Shown: positions 9,195-18,456 of the stretch, piece after piece
Layout: each line of letters begins with the position of its first letter
Numbering within the stretch: the first letter of the stretch is position 1
NCBI RefSeq assembly: GCF_044762745.1
Contig: NZ_JBIWEX010000004.1
Span: forward strand, 161,178 to 225,177
From: Psychrobacillus sp044762745
GTDB taxonomy: Bacteria > Bacillota > Bacilli > Bacillales_A > Planococcaceae
DNA length: 64,000 bases
Direction of reading: 5' to 3'
Program-made: the position numbers and the translations under genes
Notes under the pieces: model-generated
Databases searched by the model: none
What the model was told of the DNA's origin: nothing
The model's input: only the letters and a program-made list of their open reading frames with translations

Positions 9195-9698
9195 ATATGT
9201 TCCTCCCATTTTTAGAAAACAATTTAGTTCAATCAATTTCATAAAAGGAAATGACCTTATAATCCGAACAAGGTTGATTTACGCTACAGGCGAACGCCTT
9301 CCACTTCAAATTTCCAACAATAGATAAAGAGGGATTTGCCCCAATCTATTCGATTGATAATTCACAACATCACCTACTTTTTCAGAATCTTCATAATATT
9401 AGATGTTTACACTTCCAATTTACCGTTTTTCATCGGTGAATACTATGGTTGTATTGCACAAAGATTAGCCCAAAAGATAAGGATATTTCGTATAACTTGT
9501 TCAAATGGTACACAAAAAACTGCTATGTGAGTGTAAATTAAACAGTCTTGAAATATTAAATGCATAAAGTAGATTAAACGTACACTATAAAGAACAATTG
9601 GTGCATTAACACCTAGACAGCCATCTTGTAGAAAGATTACCTTCAAAGGGATCAGGACACTTCAAAAAATAATTCACCTGAGCCGCATTCTTTTCCCT
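9195..9698. other. intergenic region with no recognised gene
   Basis: Between the aldehyde dehydrogenase start and a small membrane protein I see only short open frames without ribosome sites. The first part must hold the aldehyde dehydrogenase promoter; no clear -35/-10 pair stands out. Confidence 0.5.
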
Positions 9699-9911
9699 TT
9701 ACTTAAAGGATTTTTGAAATGGCCTAAAACTAATATCTGCTAAAATCATGGACGTAGGTATAATAATCACAATTACAACGAAAGAGATAAGCTCCGTCAT
9801 TGGATTAAACGGGACAAAAGCGTTAAAGAAATATTGCATTATTTTCCAAAGAGTAATGAATATAACTACTGAAAACAAAAGAAGTATTAGATTTGCAATG
9901 ATTTTCTTCAT
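9699..9911 (-). CDS. small two-helix membrane protein
   Basis: Predicted 70-aa protein starting at an ATG directly after AAGAGGAGGAG. Two hydrophobic stretches are visible (ANLILLLFSVVIFITLW and LISFVVIVIIIPTSMIL), with a basic N-terminus and C-terminus, consistent with a small integral membrane protein. I do not recognise a family. It lies alone between the aldehyde dehydrogenase and a beta-propeller lipid-exported protein on the other strand. Confidence 0.55.
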   Translation of the reverse strand: MKKIIANLILLLFSVVIFITLWKIMQYFFNAFVPFNPMTELISFVVIVIIIPTSMILADISFRPFQKSFK

Positions 9912-10015
9912 TCTCCTCCTCTTTTCGTTAACGACGCATAGGAACAATTAGTAGCAATAAAACCGATCATAATAAAGTGATATACTAAATCGTTTAGACA
10001 ATTTGACCCGTTCTT

Positions 10016-10150
10016 TCACTTTGTAATATCCAGAGAATTGAAGCTTATTTCTGTATAAATCAAAAATAATATGAAAATTGCTATGTCTGATAATAGATTA
10101 TGCACACTAACTCCCCAAAAATGATAAATTGAATTAACTAAACCTCCCAT
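10016..10150 (-). CDS. short membrane ORF, possibly a gene remnant
   Basis: A 44-codon frame from an ATG at 10150 with GGAGG four bases upstream encodes one hydrophobic helix (LLSDIAIFILFLIY) and ends in TGA. The same frame is open about 13 codons further upstream to a stop, with a hydrophobic LLLAILGGLMGG stretch, so it may be the C-terminal part of a larger lost membrane protein. No family recognised. Confidence 0.35.
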   Translation of the reverse strand: MGGLVNSIYHFWGVSVHNLLSDIAIFILFLIYTEISFNSLDITK

Positions 10151-10314
10151 CAGTCCTCCAAGTATGGCTAGTAATAGGTCTATACGATTTAAATTCTAAA
10201 ATCCGCAAATTCGAGGGAAAAACACGTTTTATATTCACCTTTATATGAATAGGAAAATTTTAAGATGCTTAACATTGACTGAACTGGAGAATATACGATG
10301 GAAGAGGTGATCGT

Positions 10315-11568
10315 ATGTCAAAGCTGTTATATTTGCTAATTATTTTCTGTTTGATTTTCCCAGCGGCTATCTATGCGGAAACAAATACGTTAGGTGTAAA
10401 AGTGGCTTTTGTTCGGGATGGTTATGTATGGATAAAAGATAACGGGATAGAAGAAAAAATAACAGACAAACAAGCAGTATACAATTATCCCCCATCTTGG
10501 TCATTCGACGGGACACTAATCCTTTATCAGAAAAACGTACGTGGTAACATAAATAAATCAATAGAAACTTCAAATGAGTTATGGGTATATGATGTAAGTA
10601 CGAGAAAGCATCATAAAATCTTTTATGACGGGTATAACCCGAAATGGTCTCCTACCGAGAATATTGTCGCTTTCACCGATAGAGGAGTGTTAAATATATC
10701 AAATTTAGAAACCTTTACGAACATTGCTTTAGGTGTTGATAGTTATGAGTGGCATCCTAACGGTAAAGGCTTTATTGCATCGTCAAGCGCTTCGCTTCGA
10801 CCAGATGGTTGGACTAATCCCGTGCTCTTTACAATAACACTGACAGATGATTATTTTAAAAACTGGGATTTAACGAAACATGTGAAAAAGCTATTTGTCA
10901 TTCCAAAAGAAATAGGGATAAACGATAAAAGAATCATGTCCATCAACGCAGGGTCATTTAGTTTTTCTCCCAATGGGCAATGGATTTCCTTTATTGTTAA
11001 TCCGACCGGTTCTTTGTCTATGGATAGTGATATGCTTTGTATCATCTCAGAAGGTGGAGATGATTTTGAGGTAATTGATGAAGTAATTCTCGATTTCAAA
11101 CCAAAATGGGCAATTACCAAAAATACGCTCGGCTATATTGCAGGTGGAGGTCGAATTGTATTTGGCTTTAAAAATAAAGATTTGAAAGTCACGGAACTTC
11201 CCGCTGCTCCTAGTCTAAATCTCACACCAAATAACTTTGCAGAAATGGGTTTTACATGGGTGAATGATATGTCACTTATTGTTTCCAGAGTGCAAGAATC
11301 CGAATGGTCAAATGATCCGACAAAACGCCCAAAACCATCTTTATATTATGTAGCGATTAATGGTCAAAAACAACTAAAAATAACGACGCCTAAAAAAGAA
11401 TTTGGAGATTATAATCCACTGTTTTTAAAATCCATCAACAAAATTACATGGATCAGAAAGAGTGATATTATCGCAACAAAGAAAGATTTATGGATTGCTG
11501 ATCCGAATGGTAATAATGCCGAAGTTTGGATACATGACATTGAAGGATATGGATTTTTTCCGTTTTAG
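10315..11568 (+). CDS. exported TolB-like beta-propeller protein
   Basis: Protein of 417 aa with a cleavable signal peptide (MSKLLYLLIIFCLIFPAAIYAE). The mature part has repeated propeller signatures: PPSWSFDGTLILYQK, NPKWSPTENIVAFT, WHPNGKGFIAS, FSFSPNGQWISFI and FKPKWAITKNTLGYIA, typical of WD40/TolB-like blades. It probably acts outside the membrane as a binding or sensing scaffold; no catalytic residues are evident. The start has GAAGAGGTGAT upstream. A fragment of a similar protein (NELWVY plus a threonine/lysine-rich tail) survives near 28.7 kb. Confidence 0.8.
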   Translation: MSKLLYLLIIFCLIFPAAIYAETNTLGVKVAFVRDGYVWIKDNGIEEKITDKQAVYNYPPSWSFDGTLILYQKNVRGNINKSIETSNELWVYDVSTRKHHKIFYDGYNPKWSPTENIVAFTDRGVLNISNLETFTNIALGVDSYEWHPNGKGFIASSSASLRPDGWTNPVLFTITLTDDYFKNWDLTKHVKKLFVIPKEIGINDKRIMSINAGSFSFSPNGQWISFIVNPTGSLSMDSDMLCIISEGGDDFEVIDEVILDFKPKWAITKNTLGYIAGGGRIVFGFKNKDLKVTELPAAPSLNLTPNNFAEMGFTWVNDMSLIVSRVQESEWSNDPTKRPKPSLYYVAINGQKQLKITTPKKEFGDYNPLFLKSINKITWIRKSDIIATKKDLWIADPNGNNAEVWIHDIEGYGFFPF

Positions 11569-11581
11569 TCATCACTGACAC

Positions 11582-11622
11582 AAACCATTCAGACTCTCTT
11601 CAGAATTGTGTTTGAATGGTTT
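11582..11622. terminator. inverted repeat after the beta-propeller gene
   Basis: AAACCATTCA and TGAATGGTTT form a 10-bp stem with a 21-base loop just after the stop codon. There is no clean T-run on either side, so termination is likely but not certain; it lies between two convergent genes. Confidence 0.5.
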
Positions 11623-11667
11623 ATGATACAAGGAAGAAAACTAAATCACACCACTTCTTTTCTTTAC

Positions 11668-12342
11668 TTATACGAATATTTTTTCCAGTTTCTTTATTGA
11701 CTCATCACTACAAATATTTGAAAAAAAAGATAAAAGATATTTTCTTGCATCTTCTTTATCTTTATTAATGACGTCTATTGTATTTCTTACAGCCCAAGAG
11801 TCGTATGTCTCAAAAGCTGTACTGCTCCAGCCATTCTTTTCACCTTCAGCGTTTTTTTTCACTTGTATACCTGAAATTACAATATCTATTGATCCTTGTA
11901 ATTCTAATAATGCGTTATCAAATATCTTCTTTTTGTCTCTTTCCTTTAGTCCTGCCTTTATTCTTAATGCCCTTGTGTCTATTCCTTCCTCTTGGCCAAT
12001 GATTTTGTTTATTTCAAATGCTTCTTTTGATACGTTTCCATTAAAATAACGTTCTTCGATGGACTCGGTATAACCTAAAACTTTCTTTATATATGGAAGA
12101 AGCTGACTGGAAACCAATACCGATTTTTTCTTAATGAATTTACCGTATGCCGCAACTCCGTCTGTTGAAAATCTTGTCCTCCAAATCCAAGGAGCAAACT
12201 CTGATTCAGAATGCCAATACTCTGGAGAAGTAATCGTATTTAAAGAGGGGAAATCAGGTATTAAAGGGGCAAGGGGGAGTAAACCAATCTCTTCTATTAC
12301 ACCTATCGCTTCCTCATATGTTTTCACTTTATATTCCATCAA
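11668..12342 (-). CDS. AlkZ-related protein of unknown function
   Basis: A 224-aa cytoplasmic protein resembling Bacillus proteins annotated as AlkZ-related, with LLPLAPLIPDFPSL, EFAPWIWRTRF, GVAAYGKFIKKKSVLVS and KNAEGEKNGWSSTAFETYD. AlkZ proteins are HTH-42 type DNA glycosylases, but this protein is shorter than those enzymes and I cannot see a catalytic motif, so DNA repair activity is not established. The start has GGGAGATAAC upstream. It stands alone, convergent with the beta-propeller gene. Confidence 0.65.
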   Translation of the reverse strand: MMEYKVKTYEEAIGVIEEIGLLPLAPLIPDFPSLNTITSPEYWHSESEFAPWIWRTRFSTDGVAAYGKFIKKKSVLVSSQLLPYIKKVLGYTESIEERYFNGNVSKEAFEINKIIGQEEGIDTRALRIKAGLKERDKKKIFDNALLELQGSIDIVISGIQVKKNAEGEKNGWSSTAFETYDSWAVRNTIDVINKDKEDARKYLLSFFSNICSDESIKKLEKIFV

Positions 12343-12503
12343 TTTGTTATCTCCCTTTTAAAAATTGGCATATGTCTAATTTCTATATTCAGTTTAGATT
12401 TTCCTTCTTGAAGTCCATACTCTTAGATGAACATGTAAAAAAATTGTTTCAGGCTTATTTTTCATAATAAGGGACAAACAATTGAAATCTGAACAAAATT
12501 GTT

Positions 12504-13385
12504 TTACGCTTCCGAAGTAATAGGATGTTTCAAATTTCCGGGAAAATAATTATCACCATTTGTTTTCACAAATAAAGCTCCACTACCATTTATAGGACTA
12601 CTTTCAAATAGAAAGCCTTCATAATCTGGGGTGTAATGAAAAATTATCCTTTTGCTTCCCTCACCTGAGATTTCTATTAGAATATGGTTAAAGTTTATTT
12701 TTTGCTTACTGATGATATCAAAAAGATTAATTTGGTTTTCGTCTTCTCTATAAATTATTATTGCATCTTCGGATTCAAGATAATAAATGTCATTACAAAA
12801 AACTGTCAAGCAATAATACATTAAAATTTCATGGGAGTTTACAGTTGAAAACCGTTGGGAAACAGGTATTCTCTCTTTAGCAAATTTAAAAATAAATTTT
12901 ATTTCATCCATATTTGTTATGTCCAGTTTACGGAGGGCATTTTTGGATTTTTGATTGGACAAATAATTCATGGAAAATTGATATTCTTCCACTATTTCAA
13001 AGCCAAACTTCGGATAAAAATCTAAAACGTTCTCATTTGCAAAAAGGTATATCAAATCGTACATTTTATAATCATCTAAAACTTTATTCATTAAACTTTT
13101 AGAAAGCCCCCTGTTTCGGTAATCAGGATGAGTCATCACTGTTCCAACTTGTAATGCCCGTTTTTGATTACCTTGTATAATAAGATCAATGATATTAATT
13201 GAAACATTTGCTACAACTTTATCCTCTACCACATATGAAAAAGGGATGTATCCCATTCCCCAAAACCCATGTTGATACCAACCTTTAAAATTCAAGCCAA
13301 AAACACTATTAGCAAGTTCGAAAAAGCTCTCTCTATGTTGCTCATTATCTCTATAATTTTTAATGAATTGTAACTCTCCCAACAA
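12504..13385 (-). CDS. GNAT N-acetyltransferase (Eis-like N-terminal domain)
   Basis: Protein of 293 aa. The acetyl-CoA binding motif is VMTHPDYRNRGLSKSLM (about residues 84-100), preceded by a strand VANVSINIID. The domain layout (GNAT domain then a second region of about 120 aa without motifs) resembles Eis/Acetyltransf_9-type proteins, which in some bacteria acetylate aminoglycosides; the substrate here is unknown. The start at 13385 has GGGAGTG upstream. It belongs to a run of GNAT genes between 12.5 and 26.3 kb. Confidence 0.78.
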   Translation of the reverse strand: MLGELQFIKNYRDNEQHRESFFELANSVFGLNFKGWYQHGFWGMGYIPFSYVVEDKVVANVSINIIDLIIQGNQKRALQVGTVMTHPDYRNRGLSKSLMNKVLDDYKMYDLIYLFANENVLDFYPKFGFEIVEEYQFSMNYLSNQKSKNALRKLDITNMDEIKFIFKFAKERIPVSQRFSTVNSHEILMYYCLTVFCNDIYYLESEDAIIIYREDENQINLFDIISKQKINFNHILIEISGEGSKRIIFHYTPDYEGFLFESSPINGSGALFVKTNGDNYFPGNLKHPITSEA

Positions 13386-13436
13386 GTATCACTCCCTTCA
13401 TATTTCTACTTCTATATCATTGCTCTAAGAGCACTA

Positions 13437-13580
13437 TTATTCATATTCAGGCGTACAGCGGCGTAAAAAAAACACAAAACGAGCAGAATCTTCAGCCGCC
13501 ATCCCATATTGAAAAACAAGCAACTGCCATTGTTCGGTATGCTGTTTGGGGACTAGAAAACCTCCTTGCACCAAGTTGAG
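13437..13580 (-). pseudogene. unidentified short coding remnant
   Basis: An open frame of about 43 codons from a TTG/GTG near 13575 reads GGFLVPKQHTEQWQLLVF and RFVFFLRRCTPEYE before a TAA. It looks like the C-terminal end of a protein whose body is gone, since the frame is closed by a stop just upstream. I do not recognise the family. Confidence 0.3.
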
Positions 13581-13614
13581 CGATTAACTTTCATGGGAGT
13601 TCAATTCAATAGCG

Positions 13615-14187
13615 TTAGTGACTATTTTGTCTTACGCATTCTTCTTTGTTAAGCGTGTAATGATAATGCGATTGTCCTTCCATTTCAATATTTCCATTAA
13701 AACGAAAACCACATTTTTGAATAACTTTATTTGAGCTAACATTGCGGGGCAGAATAACTGCATTAAGTTGTTCTATATTTGTATTCTCAAACAAATATTT
13801 TTTCAAGCCTTTTACTGCTTTGGTTGTGTATCCACGATTTCTATAATGTTTTGAAATAGCATAAGCAATTTCCTGATTTGGTTCACTTAGCCCTTCTTTA
13901 GTACCTGTATTGCAGAAACCAATAAATTTGCCAGTTTCCTTTAATACAATTCCCAACTTCAAATAATTTTGACCATCGATATTAGGTACAGCTGACAAAA
14001 ACTCTTTATTGGATGGAATCTCATAATTTGTAACCCAATTCAATCGTTGTTTTCTTGTTGAAAGCCAATCAGGCAGAAATTCATAAACTTCAGCTTGTGA
14101 GGTAATTTCATAAATACTATCTACATCTTCAATTCTAAACTCTCTCAGTAATATTTCACCACAGTCTATTGTAAATAAATTGTTCAT
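13615..14187 (-). CDS. GNAT N-acetyltransferase, RimJ/RimL type
   Basis: Acetyltransferase of about 190 aa with the RimJ/RimL-like arrangement: ILLREFRIEDVDSIYEI at the N-terminus, YAISKHYRNRGYTTKAVKGL as the acetyl-CoA binding segment, and NAVILPRNVSSNKVIQKCGF at the C-terminus. I favour the ATG at 14187, preceded by TTGGGGATGG; upstream in-frame ATGs are possible. Likely acetylates a protein N-terminus or a small molecule; no specific substrate is indicated. Confidence 0.78.
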   Translation of the reverse strand: MNNLFTIDCGEILLREFRIEDVDSIYEITSQAEVYEFLPDWLSTRKQRLNWVTNYEIPSNKEFLSAVPNIDGQNYLKLGIVLKETGKFIGFCNTGTKEGLSEPNQEIAYAISKHYRNRGYTTKAVKGLKKYLFENTNIEQLNAVILPRNVSSNKVIQKCGFRFNGNIEMEGQSHYHYTLNKEECVRQNSH

Positions 14188-14433
14188 ATCCATCCCCAAT
14201 CCATTCCCTTTGCAAACATTCACTCTGCACTAAATTAAATAATTCCATCTTCAATAGTCCATTAATCTAAATAGACTAAGACTGAGTATTCAAAAATAAT
14301 TAGCTGGTTCATTTCTTTTCGCCATTTATAAGAGTTGACTAGATTATAGCTGTTTTACATTATTTAAATAAACCTCATACTTAATTCTTAAAAGAAAATA
14401 AGCAAATGCGGCTTAAGAACACATCAGCTTATT

Positions 14434-14636
14434 TCAAACGTTCGATCTCTTTTCATTGAGTGCAATTCTTTGAATGCTTTTTGATGACAAATAATATTTT
14501 CTACACAAAGTAACCATATCCATTCCTGCTAGATAATCGTTATAAATATTAGAATTTCATAAATCCAATTCTCTTTTTGTTATATTAACTGTACCAACTC
14601 AGCTGGTAGAACATTCTTTGCTTTTTTATAGCTCAT
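14434..14636 (-). pseudogene. degenerate CD3324-family (Mor-like HTH) gene
   Basis: The start MSYKKAKNVLPAELVQLI (from an ATG at 14636) matches the N-terminus of CD3324-family small HTH proteins and then hits a stop. About 30 codons of the family's middle part are missing. In another frame the C-terminal part NDYLAGMDMVTLCRKYYLSS followed by KSIQRIALNEKR is preserved up to a TGA at 14434. Hence an internally deleted, frameshifted gene. CD3324 proteins are presumed DNA-binding regulators. Confidence 0.65.
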
Positions 14637-14838
14637 TTTTGCACCCCTAAATATAAATATTTATTTTAGGAAAGCAAAGGCTATCTTTATTTATTTTTTA
14701 TACAATAGCTTTTGCTATGCAATAATAGTATTCCTTCTCATCCAAGTAAAAATGTTGTTCTATCTTTTATCGACGGACTCTCTACAATTCAATTTGCAAA
14801 AACCAAGTGCAAAACAAGAGTTGAATCTACAGTTACGC

Positions 14839-15132
14839 TTAACTCTCGGAACTGTATGTGACCCAAATTCTATAAATGATTTTTCCATCTACTCGTGTTT
14901 TTACTTTATTTACATTAACCCCTACATTTAAGTAATTTGCCCATTCAGGTATAAAATCGATTAAATAATCAATAACTTTTGCATCAGGTGTTGCATATCC
15001 CACTTTAACTCTACTAATTAGGTTATTAGAAAAATCATGATATAATGAATCTGTCCATTCATAAGCTTCGATTAACGAATCAAAGATTCTATTATCTTCC
15101 GCATGCTGCCCATTAATCCATTTTATTTTCAT
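14839..15132 (-). CDS. conserved hypothetical protein
   Basis: About 97 aa from an ATG at 15132 that has AGGGG nine bases upstream. It begins MKIKWINGQHAEDNRIFDSL and contains IDYLIDFIPEWANYLNVGVN; it is soluble and mixed alpha/beta. The same frame stays open upstream to 15237, but those residues overlap the kinase stop region and look non-coding. I do not recognise the family. Confidence 0.5.
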   Translation of the reverse strand: MKIKWINGQHAEDNRIFDSLIEAYEWTDSLYHDFSNNLISRVKVGYATPDAKVIDYLIDFIPEWANYLNVGVNVNKVKTRVDGKIIYRIWVTYSSES

Positions 15133-15237
15133 CGGCAAGACCCCTAGATAATCTAAATAAACCCTATCCAATAGATAGGTAATTAAATAACTTGTCAGTT
15201 GAAATCCAGCAACAAAAAAATAGCTCATATTCCTCAT

Positions 15238-15798
15238 CTATAAATTAAATTCTTCCTTTATCATACGAGCGACTTCCATTGCATCCAAGTTCGTATTGTT
15301 GATTCGTAAGTAGTTTTTTGTTTTAATCTCACCTTCAAACGAATTTAACCTTCTATTTTCTAATGTACTAAGTAAATGTTGTTCGGATTGTTCGACATTT
15401 CGCTTAGTAGGTTTATGTTCTAGCCGATGAGTTGTTTTATTTCGAACAAGCCTTTCTTCTACATCCGCTTCCAATTCAACGAAATAAATCTCTACCCCTT
15501 GCGAGCTAAAAATATTACATATGTATTCAATCTCTTCCCAGTCTTCTTTTTTATCGAAGTACCATATTTTAGTGAATATAAGACCATATTGTTCACTTTG
15601 GGAAAAGGAATGAAATATTTCTCTTCGAAATAATTGTGTTAGACGCCACATTTCAGGAGTAAATCCGTATAAAGGTTCTAATAAATCAATGGTCATATGG
15701 TTATGAAAAAGCTTTAACTCTGTTATATTAGTTAGTTCTTGTCCAATTGTCATTTTCCCAACAGCTTGTGGTCCAAATACAAAAACAAATTTTTCCAT
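15238..15798 (-). CDS. P-loop kinase-like protein (shikimate kinase/AAA_33 type)
   Basis: About 186 aa starting at an ATG at 15798, with GGAGGAAATGA upstream. The Walker A motif FVFGPQAVGKMTIGQEL is at the very N-terminus and a switch-like RNKTTHRLEHKPTKRN segment occurs near residue 125, a layout found in small nucleotide-dependent kinases of unknown substrate that are common in Bacilli. The frame remains open 43 codons further upstream, but that stretch matches a different family (see next feature). Confidence 0.7.
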   Translation of the reverse strand: MEKFVFVFGPQAVGKMTIGQELTNITELKLFHNHMTIDLLEPLYGFTPEMWRLTQLFRREIFHSFSQSEQYGLIFTKIWYFDKKEDWEEIEYICNIFSSQGVEIYFVELEADVEERLVRNKTTHRLEHKPTKRNVEQSEQHLLSTLENRRLNSFEGEIKTKNYLRINNTNLDAMEVARMIKEEFNL

Positions 15799-15965
15799 TT
15801 CATTTCCTCCACAGGATTGATGTTGCAAGCCTACTAATTCTTCTGTTTCGCTATTTATTAATCCGATCACTACGTTACTATTATCTATCATATTTTTGAT
15901 TTCAGAGAGTTGCGGATGCTGTGTCAACCATTCATTTTTAAATAAGTCCTTCCCATGGCTCCTTT
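15799..15965 (-). pseudogene. N-terminal remnant of a GNAT acetyltransferase fused in frame to the kinase
   Basis: The frame upstream of the kinase reads EWLTQHPQLSEIKNMIDNS and VVIGLINSETEELVGL, which resembles the N-terminal third of GNAT acetyltransferases that continue with ELVGFARV. The acetyl-CoA binding half is absent. The ribosome site for the kinase lies in the junction, so I treat this as a leftover and not as part of the kinase. Confidence 0.45.
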
Positions 15966-15977
15966 CATTTCCTTTTA

Positions 15978-16517
15978 CTACTTTGTTAATTCTTTTGAAT
16001 AAATAATCGGAGCATAATTACTGCTAGATACTTTTATAATGGCCACCTCTTTTATCTTTCCATATATAATGTCATTTCTTTTCGAACAACAATCAAATGC
16101 CTCTAGTAATTTTTCAGAAGATAATCTATTTGCTATAGTACAATGAGGTATCCAGCTATTCGGCAAATAAAATGAATTAGGATCATCATTAAATTGCTGA
16201 AAATTCCTGTGATGATTAGCATGAAACTCAAATAATTCTTCCGTAACAGTTGGTGAAAAAAACAATGTTCCCGAATTCAAAAATGAGCCAATTGCATTAA
16301 ATGTAATATCAATAGCTTGTTTGTCATTATAAAATTCATCCATTAATTTCATATACTCGTTTTTGTATATTTTGTTGTAACTCGCCAAAGTGATATGTGG
16401 TCTTCGGTTTTCTACTTCATATGCATAATAAGAAATCGATTTTTCTTTTAACTCTTTCCATATATCTGTAATCATTTGCTCGGTCTGTTCATCAAACAAC
16501 GCAATTATTCCATACAT
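15978..16517 (-). CDS. 2'-5' RNA ligase family (2H phosphoesterase)
   Basis: Protein of 179 aa with the two H-x-T/S-x motifs that define the 2H phosphoesterase superfamily: PHITLA at about residues 40-45 and PHCTIA at about 127-132. These enzymes act on cyclic phosphates or 2'-5' linkages in RNA or small nucleotides; the precise substrate is unknown. The start has GAGGGTGAAGAA upstream. It is followed after about 180 bases by the GNAT-remnant/kinase frame on the same strand. Confidence 0.82.
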   Translation of the reverse strand: MYGIIALFDEQTEQMITDIWKELKEKSISYYAYEVENRRPHITLASYNKIYKNEYMKLMDEFYNDKQAIDITFNAIGSFLNSGTLFFSPTVTEELFEFHANHHRNFQQFNDDPNSFYLPNSWIPHCTIANRLSSEKLLEAFDCCSKRNDIIYGKIKEVAIIKVSSSNYAPIIYSKELTK

Positions 16518-16544
16518 ATTTCTTCACCCTCTATTTTTCTATGA

Positions 16545-16722
16545 ATAAGGCCGCCCTTTAGGAGTTTCCCAGTCCTCTAGAACAGCCCAAGTAACACGTG
16601 GTTCCTCCCCTCAGGCATGTCTCCACCGAGCAATCCTTTTTCGAATGCATTTGCATCAATAACTTTATCTTTTCTATAAACGGATCACTTTCCACCCTTT
16701 TCTCCTACAGATTGTTTAAATC
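16545..16722 (-). pseudogene. frameshifted unidentified coding remnant
   Basis: Two frames read as one protein end: DKVIDANAFEKGLLGGDMPE, then after a one-base shift EPRVTWAVLEDWETPKGRPY followed by a TAG at about 16548. The composition is clearly protein-like. The upstream part has no start, so this looks like the 3' end of a decayed gene. Family not recognised. Confidence 0.4.
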
Positions 16723-17190
16723 TCACTTAATCATAATTATAAAATCTGCAAAATCAGTCGTAAATTCGTTTCTCCTAACAAAGCCAAGCTTTTCATATAA
16801 ATGAATAGCTCGCTTATTGAACTTTGCTACAGTTAATCGAATTGGAATACCATTATATTTTTCTTGAATATACATCAATATAAATGAGCAAAACTCTAAA
16901 CCATTCCCTTTTCCTACAAGTTTCGGATTCATGCCTAACCCCATATCTGGAAAGTCATCTGTATATACGCCAAACCGGTTTCCACTTGGAACTTGAGCAG
17001 ACTTTCCAATGCAAAAAAATCCTACTACTGCTTTATAATGATCAACTATTGCATAGTAAGAACCATCTAAAATTTCCTTGATAGATTCATCTGTCAGTTC
17101 ATGATTGTAAAAATCATATGGCTGTTCATATTTCCAGCATAATATCTCTTTAGCTATTTCCTCATTCATATTTTCTATAAAAAAATTCAT
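16723..17190 (-). CDS. GNAT N-acetyltransferase
   Basis: Acetyltransferase of 155 aa. It shows AKEILCWKYEQPYDFYN, AVVGFFCIGKSAQVP, the binding region MGLGMNPKLVGKGNGLEF and the C-terminal IRLTVAKFNKRAIHLYEKLG with the conserved N and Y of the GNAT fold. The start at 17190 has GGGGGTTTGAT upstream. Substrate unknown. Confidence 0.82.
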   Translation of the reverse strand: MNFFIENMNEEIAKEILCWKYEQPYDFYNHELTDESIKEILDGSYYAIVDHYKAVVGFFCIGKSAQVPSGNRFGVYTDDFPDMGLGMNPKLVGKGNGLEFCSFILMYIQEKYNGIPIRLTVAKFNKRAIHLYEKLGFVRRNEFTTDFADFIIMIK

Positions 17191-17298
17191 ATCAAACCCC
17201 CATTATGAAGTTAATTGAACCAATTGTAGAAATCTTCGTTACACACTACACAAGAACCACCTTCAATAAACTCCAGTCCAATAAAACAAAGTTATTCA

Positions 17299-17748
17299 TT
17301 ATTTGCTATCTTTAAACCTTCTTTTTACCGCCCAAACTTGATGTTCATGGAATAAAAGTTCCTCACTGCTCCCAATACGTATCCATTTTAAATGTAGTCA
17401 TCCTCCACCGACTCCTGTAGTTTTTTCCCCATTGTGGCCAAATAAAAGTGACCGTTACTTAATATTTGCTCATTATTACGTGTCTGAAATTACCTTATCG
17501 CATACCCAATAAAAGAGCCTATTATTACTTCATAACCTGTTTTTTCTTTAATCTCTCTTTTTAGACATTCTTTATGTTACTCATCATCTTCAATCCCACC
17601 AGCAGGCAAAAAACAACTCTCCGTATTTGTTTGAACAGTAAGGACCTTATCACATTTCTGATTAAAAATTACTGCGTAGCAACCTTATATTATATACAAG
17701 ATCATCAATTCTTTCTCCAAACACTTCCACGTAATTACCTTCTCTCAA
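17299..17748 (-). pseudogene. Nudix hydrolase pseudogene
   Basis: From a TTG at 17748 the reading LREGNYVEVFGERIDDLVYN is followed by a frameshift, then FNQKCDKVLTVQTNTESCFL and a Nudix box of the form G-x5-E-x7-RE-x-x-E-K-T-G (GGIEDDE, stop, HKECLKREIKEKTGY). A TAA sits inside the box and another stop follows GYAIR; the family C-terminus HEHQVWAVKRRFKDSK survives in another frame to a TAA at 17299. At least two stops and two shifts make this clearly inactive. Confidence 0.75.
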
Positions 17749-17844
17749 CTCATATAATTACCTTAGTTACCTATTTCGACAGAATACTCCGTTAATTAAT
17801 TCGAGTCGTTTGACCTGATAAATTTTTAGTATTGTATAATTCTA

Positions 17845-18381
17845 TTAGTGAATCACACTAAAATGATAGACTTTATACTCCCCATTATCAGAAGACAAAT
17901 TTAAAATATTCCCGTCTTCTAGAATTCCTTCAAAATAGGCACCTATACAACCAGTTGTGCATCGGTGTCCTGATAATAAAATGTTTAATTCTTTATTGCC
18001 ATATGAAACTTCCAGCTCATGCATGAAGCTAAAAACTCTTTTAATATAACTACCGACATTTTCAACACCTTTATAGACACTAGGATCTGGTATTACCCCT
18101 GCCACTTTTACATCCTTTTTTTTTAATCTATCAGCCTCTCCTATGTCAAAAACGTCCAATCTTGTATCAATTTTCACTTTTAACCCCGTTGCTATTTCTG
18201 CTGTTTGGATAGCTCTTTCTTGAGGTGAAGAAAATACATAATCAAATGTTGTATTTCTAAGTTTTTCCCTCAAAGACTCCGCTTGTTTTATACCATAGTC
18301 ATTTAATGGCAAGCCCGACCTACCTTGCATTCTTCCTTCTTTATTCAAATCCGTTTGTCCATGCCTAATCACATATATCAT
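17845..18381 (-). CDS. histidine phosphatase family protein
   Basis: Phosphoglycerate-mutase-like phosphatase of 178 aa. The catalytic RHG motif is in YVIRHGQTDLNKEGRMQGR at the N-terminus; the second arginine and glutamate region is SSPQERAIQTAE; the second histidine is in LLSGHRCTTGCIG. It is expected to dephosphorylate a small metabolite; specificity is unknown. A second member (22.7-23.3 kb) lies nearby with different flanking sequence. Confidence 0.85.
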   Translation of the reverse strand: MIYVIRHGQTDLNKEGRMQGRSGLPLNDYGIKQAESLREKLRNTTFDYVFSSPQERAIQTAEIATGLKVKIDTRLDVFDIGEADRLKKKDVKVAGVIPDPSVYKGVENVGSYIKRVFSFMHELEVSYGNKELNILLSGHRCTTGCIGAYFEGILEDGNILNLSSDNGEYKVYHFSVIH

Positions 18382-18456
18382 TGATTCGTTCTCCTCATTC
18401 GTTATACTAATACGATTTCGGTTGTTCGAGATAATTCCGCACTTAGAGTAAGACTT

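Noticed and set aside
9443..9646. 67-codon minus-strand frame in the gap after the aldehyde dehydrogenase
   Set aside because: No ribosome site and no coherent domain; overlaps an equally weak + strand frame.
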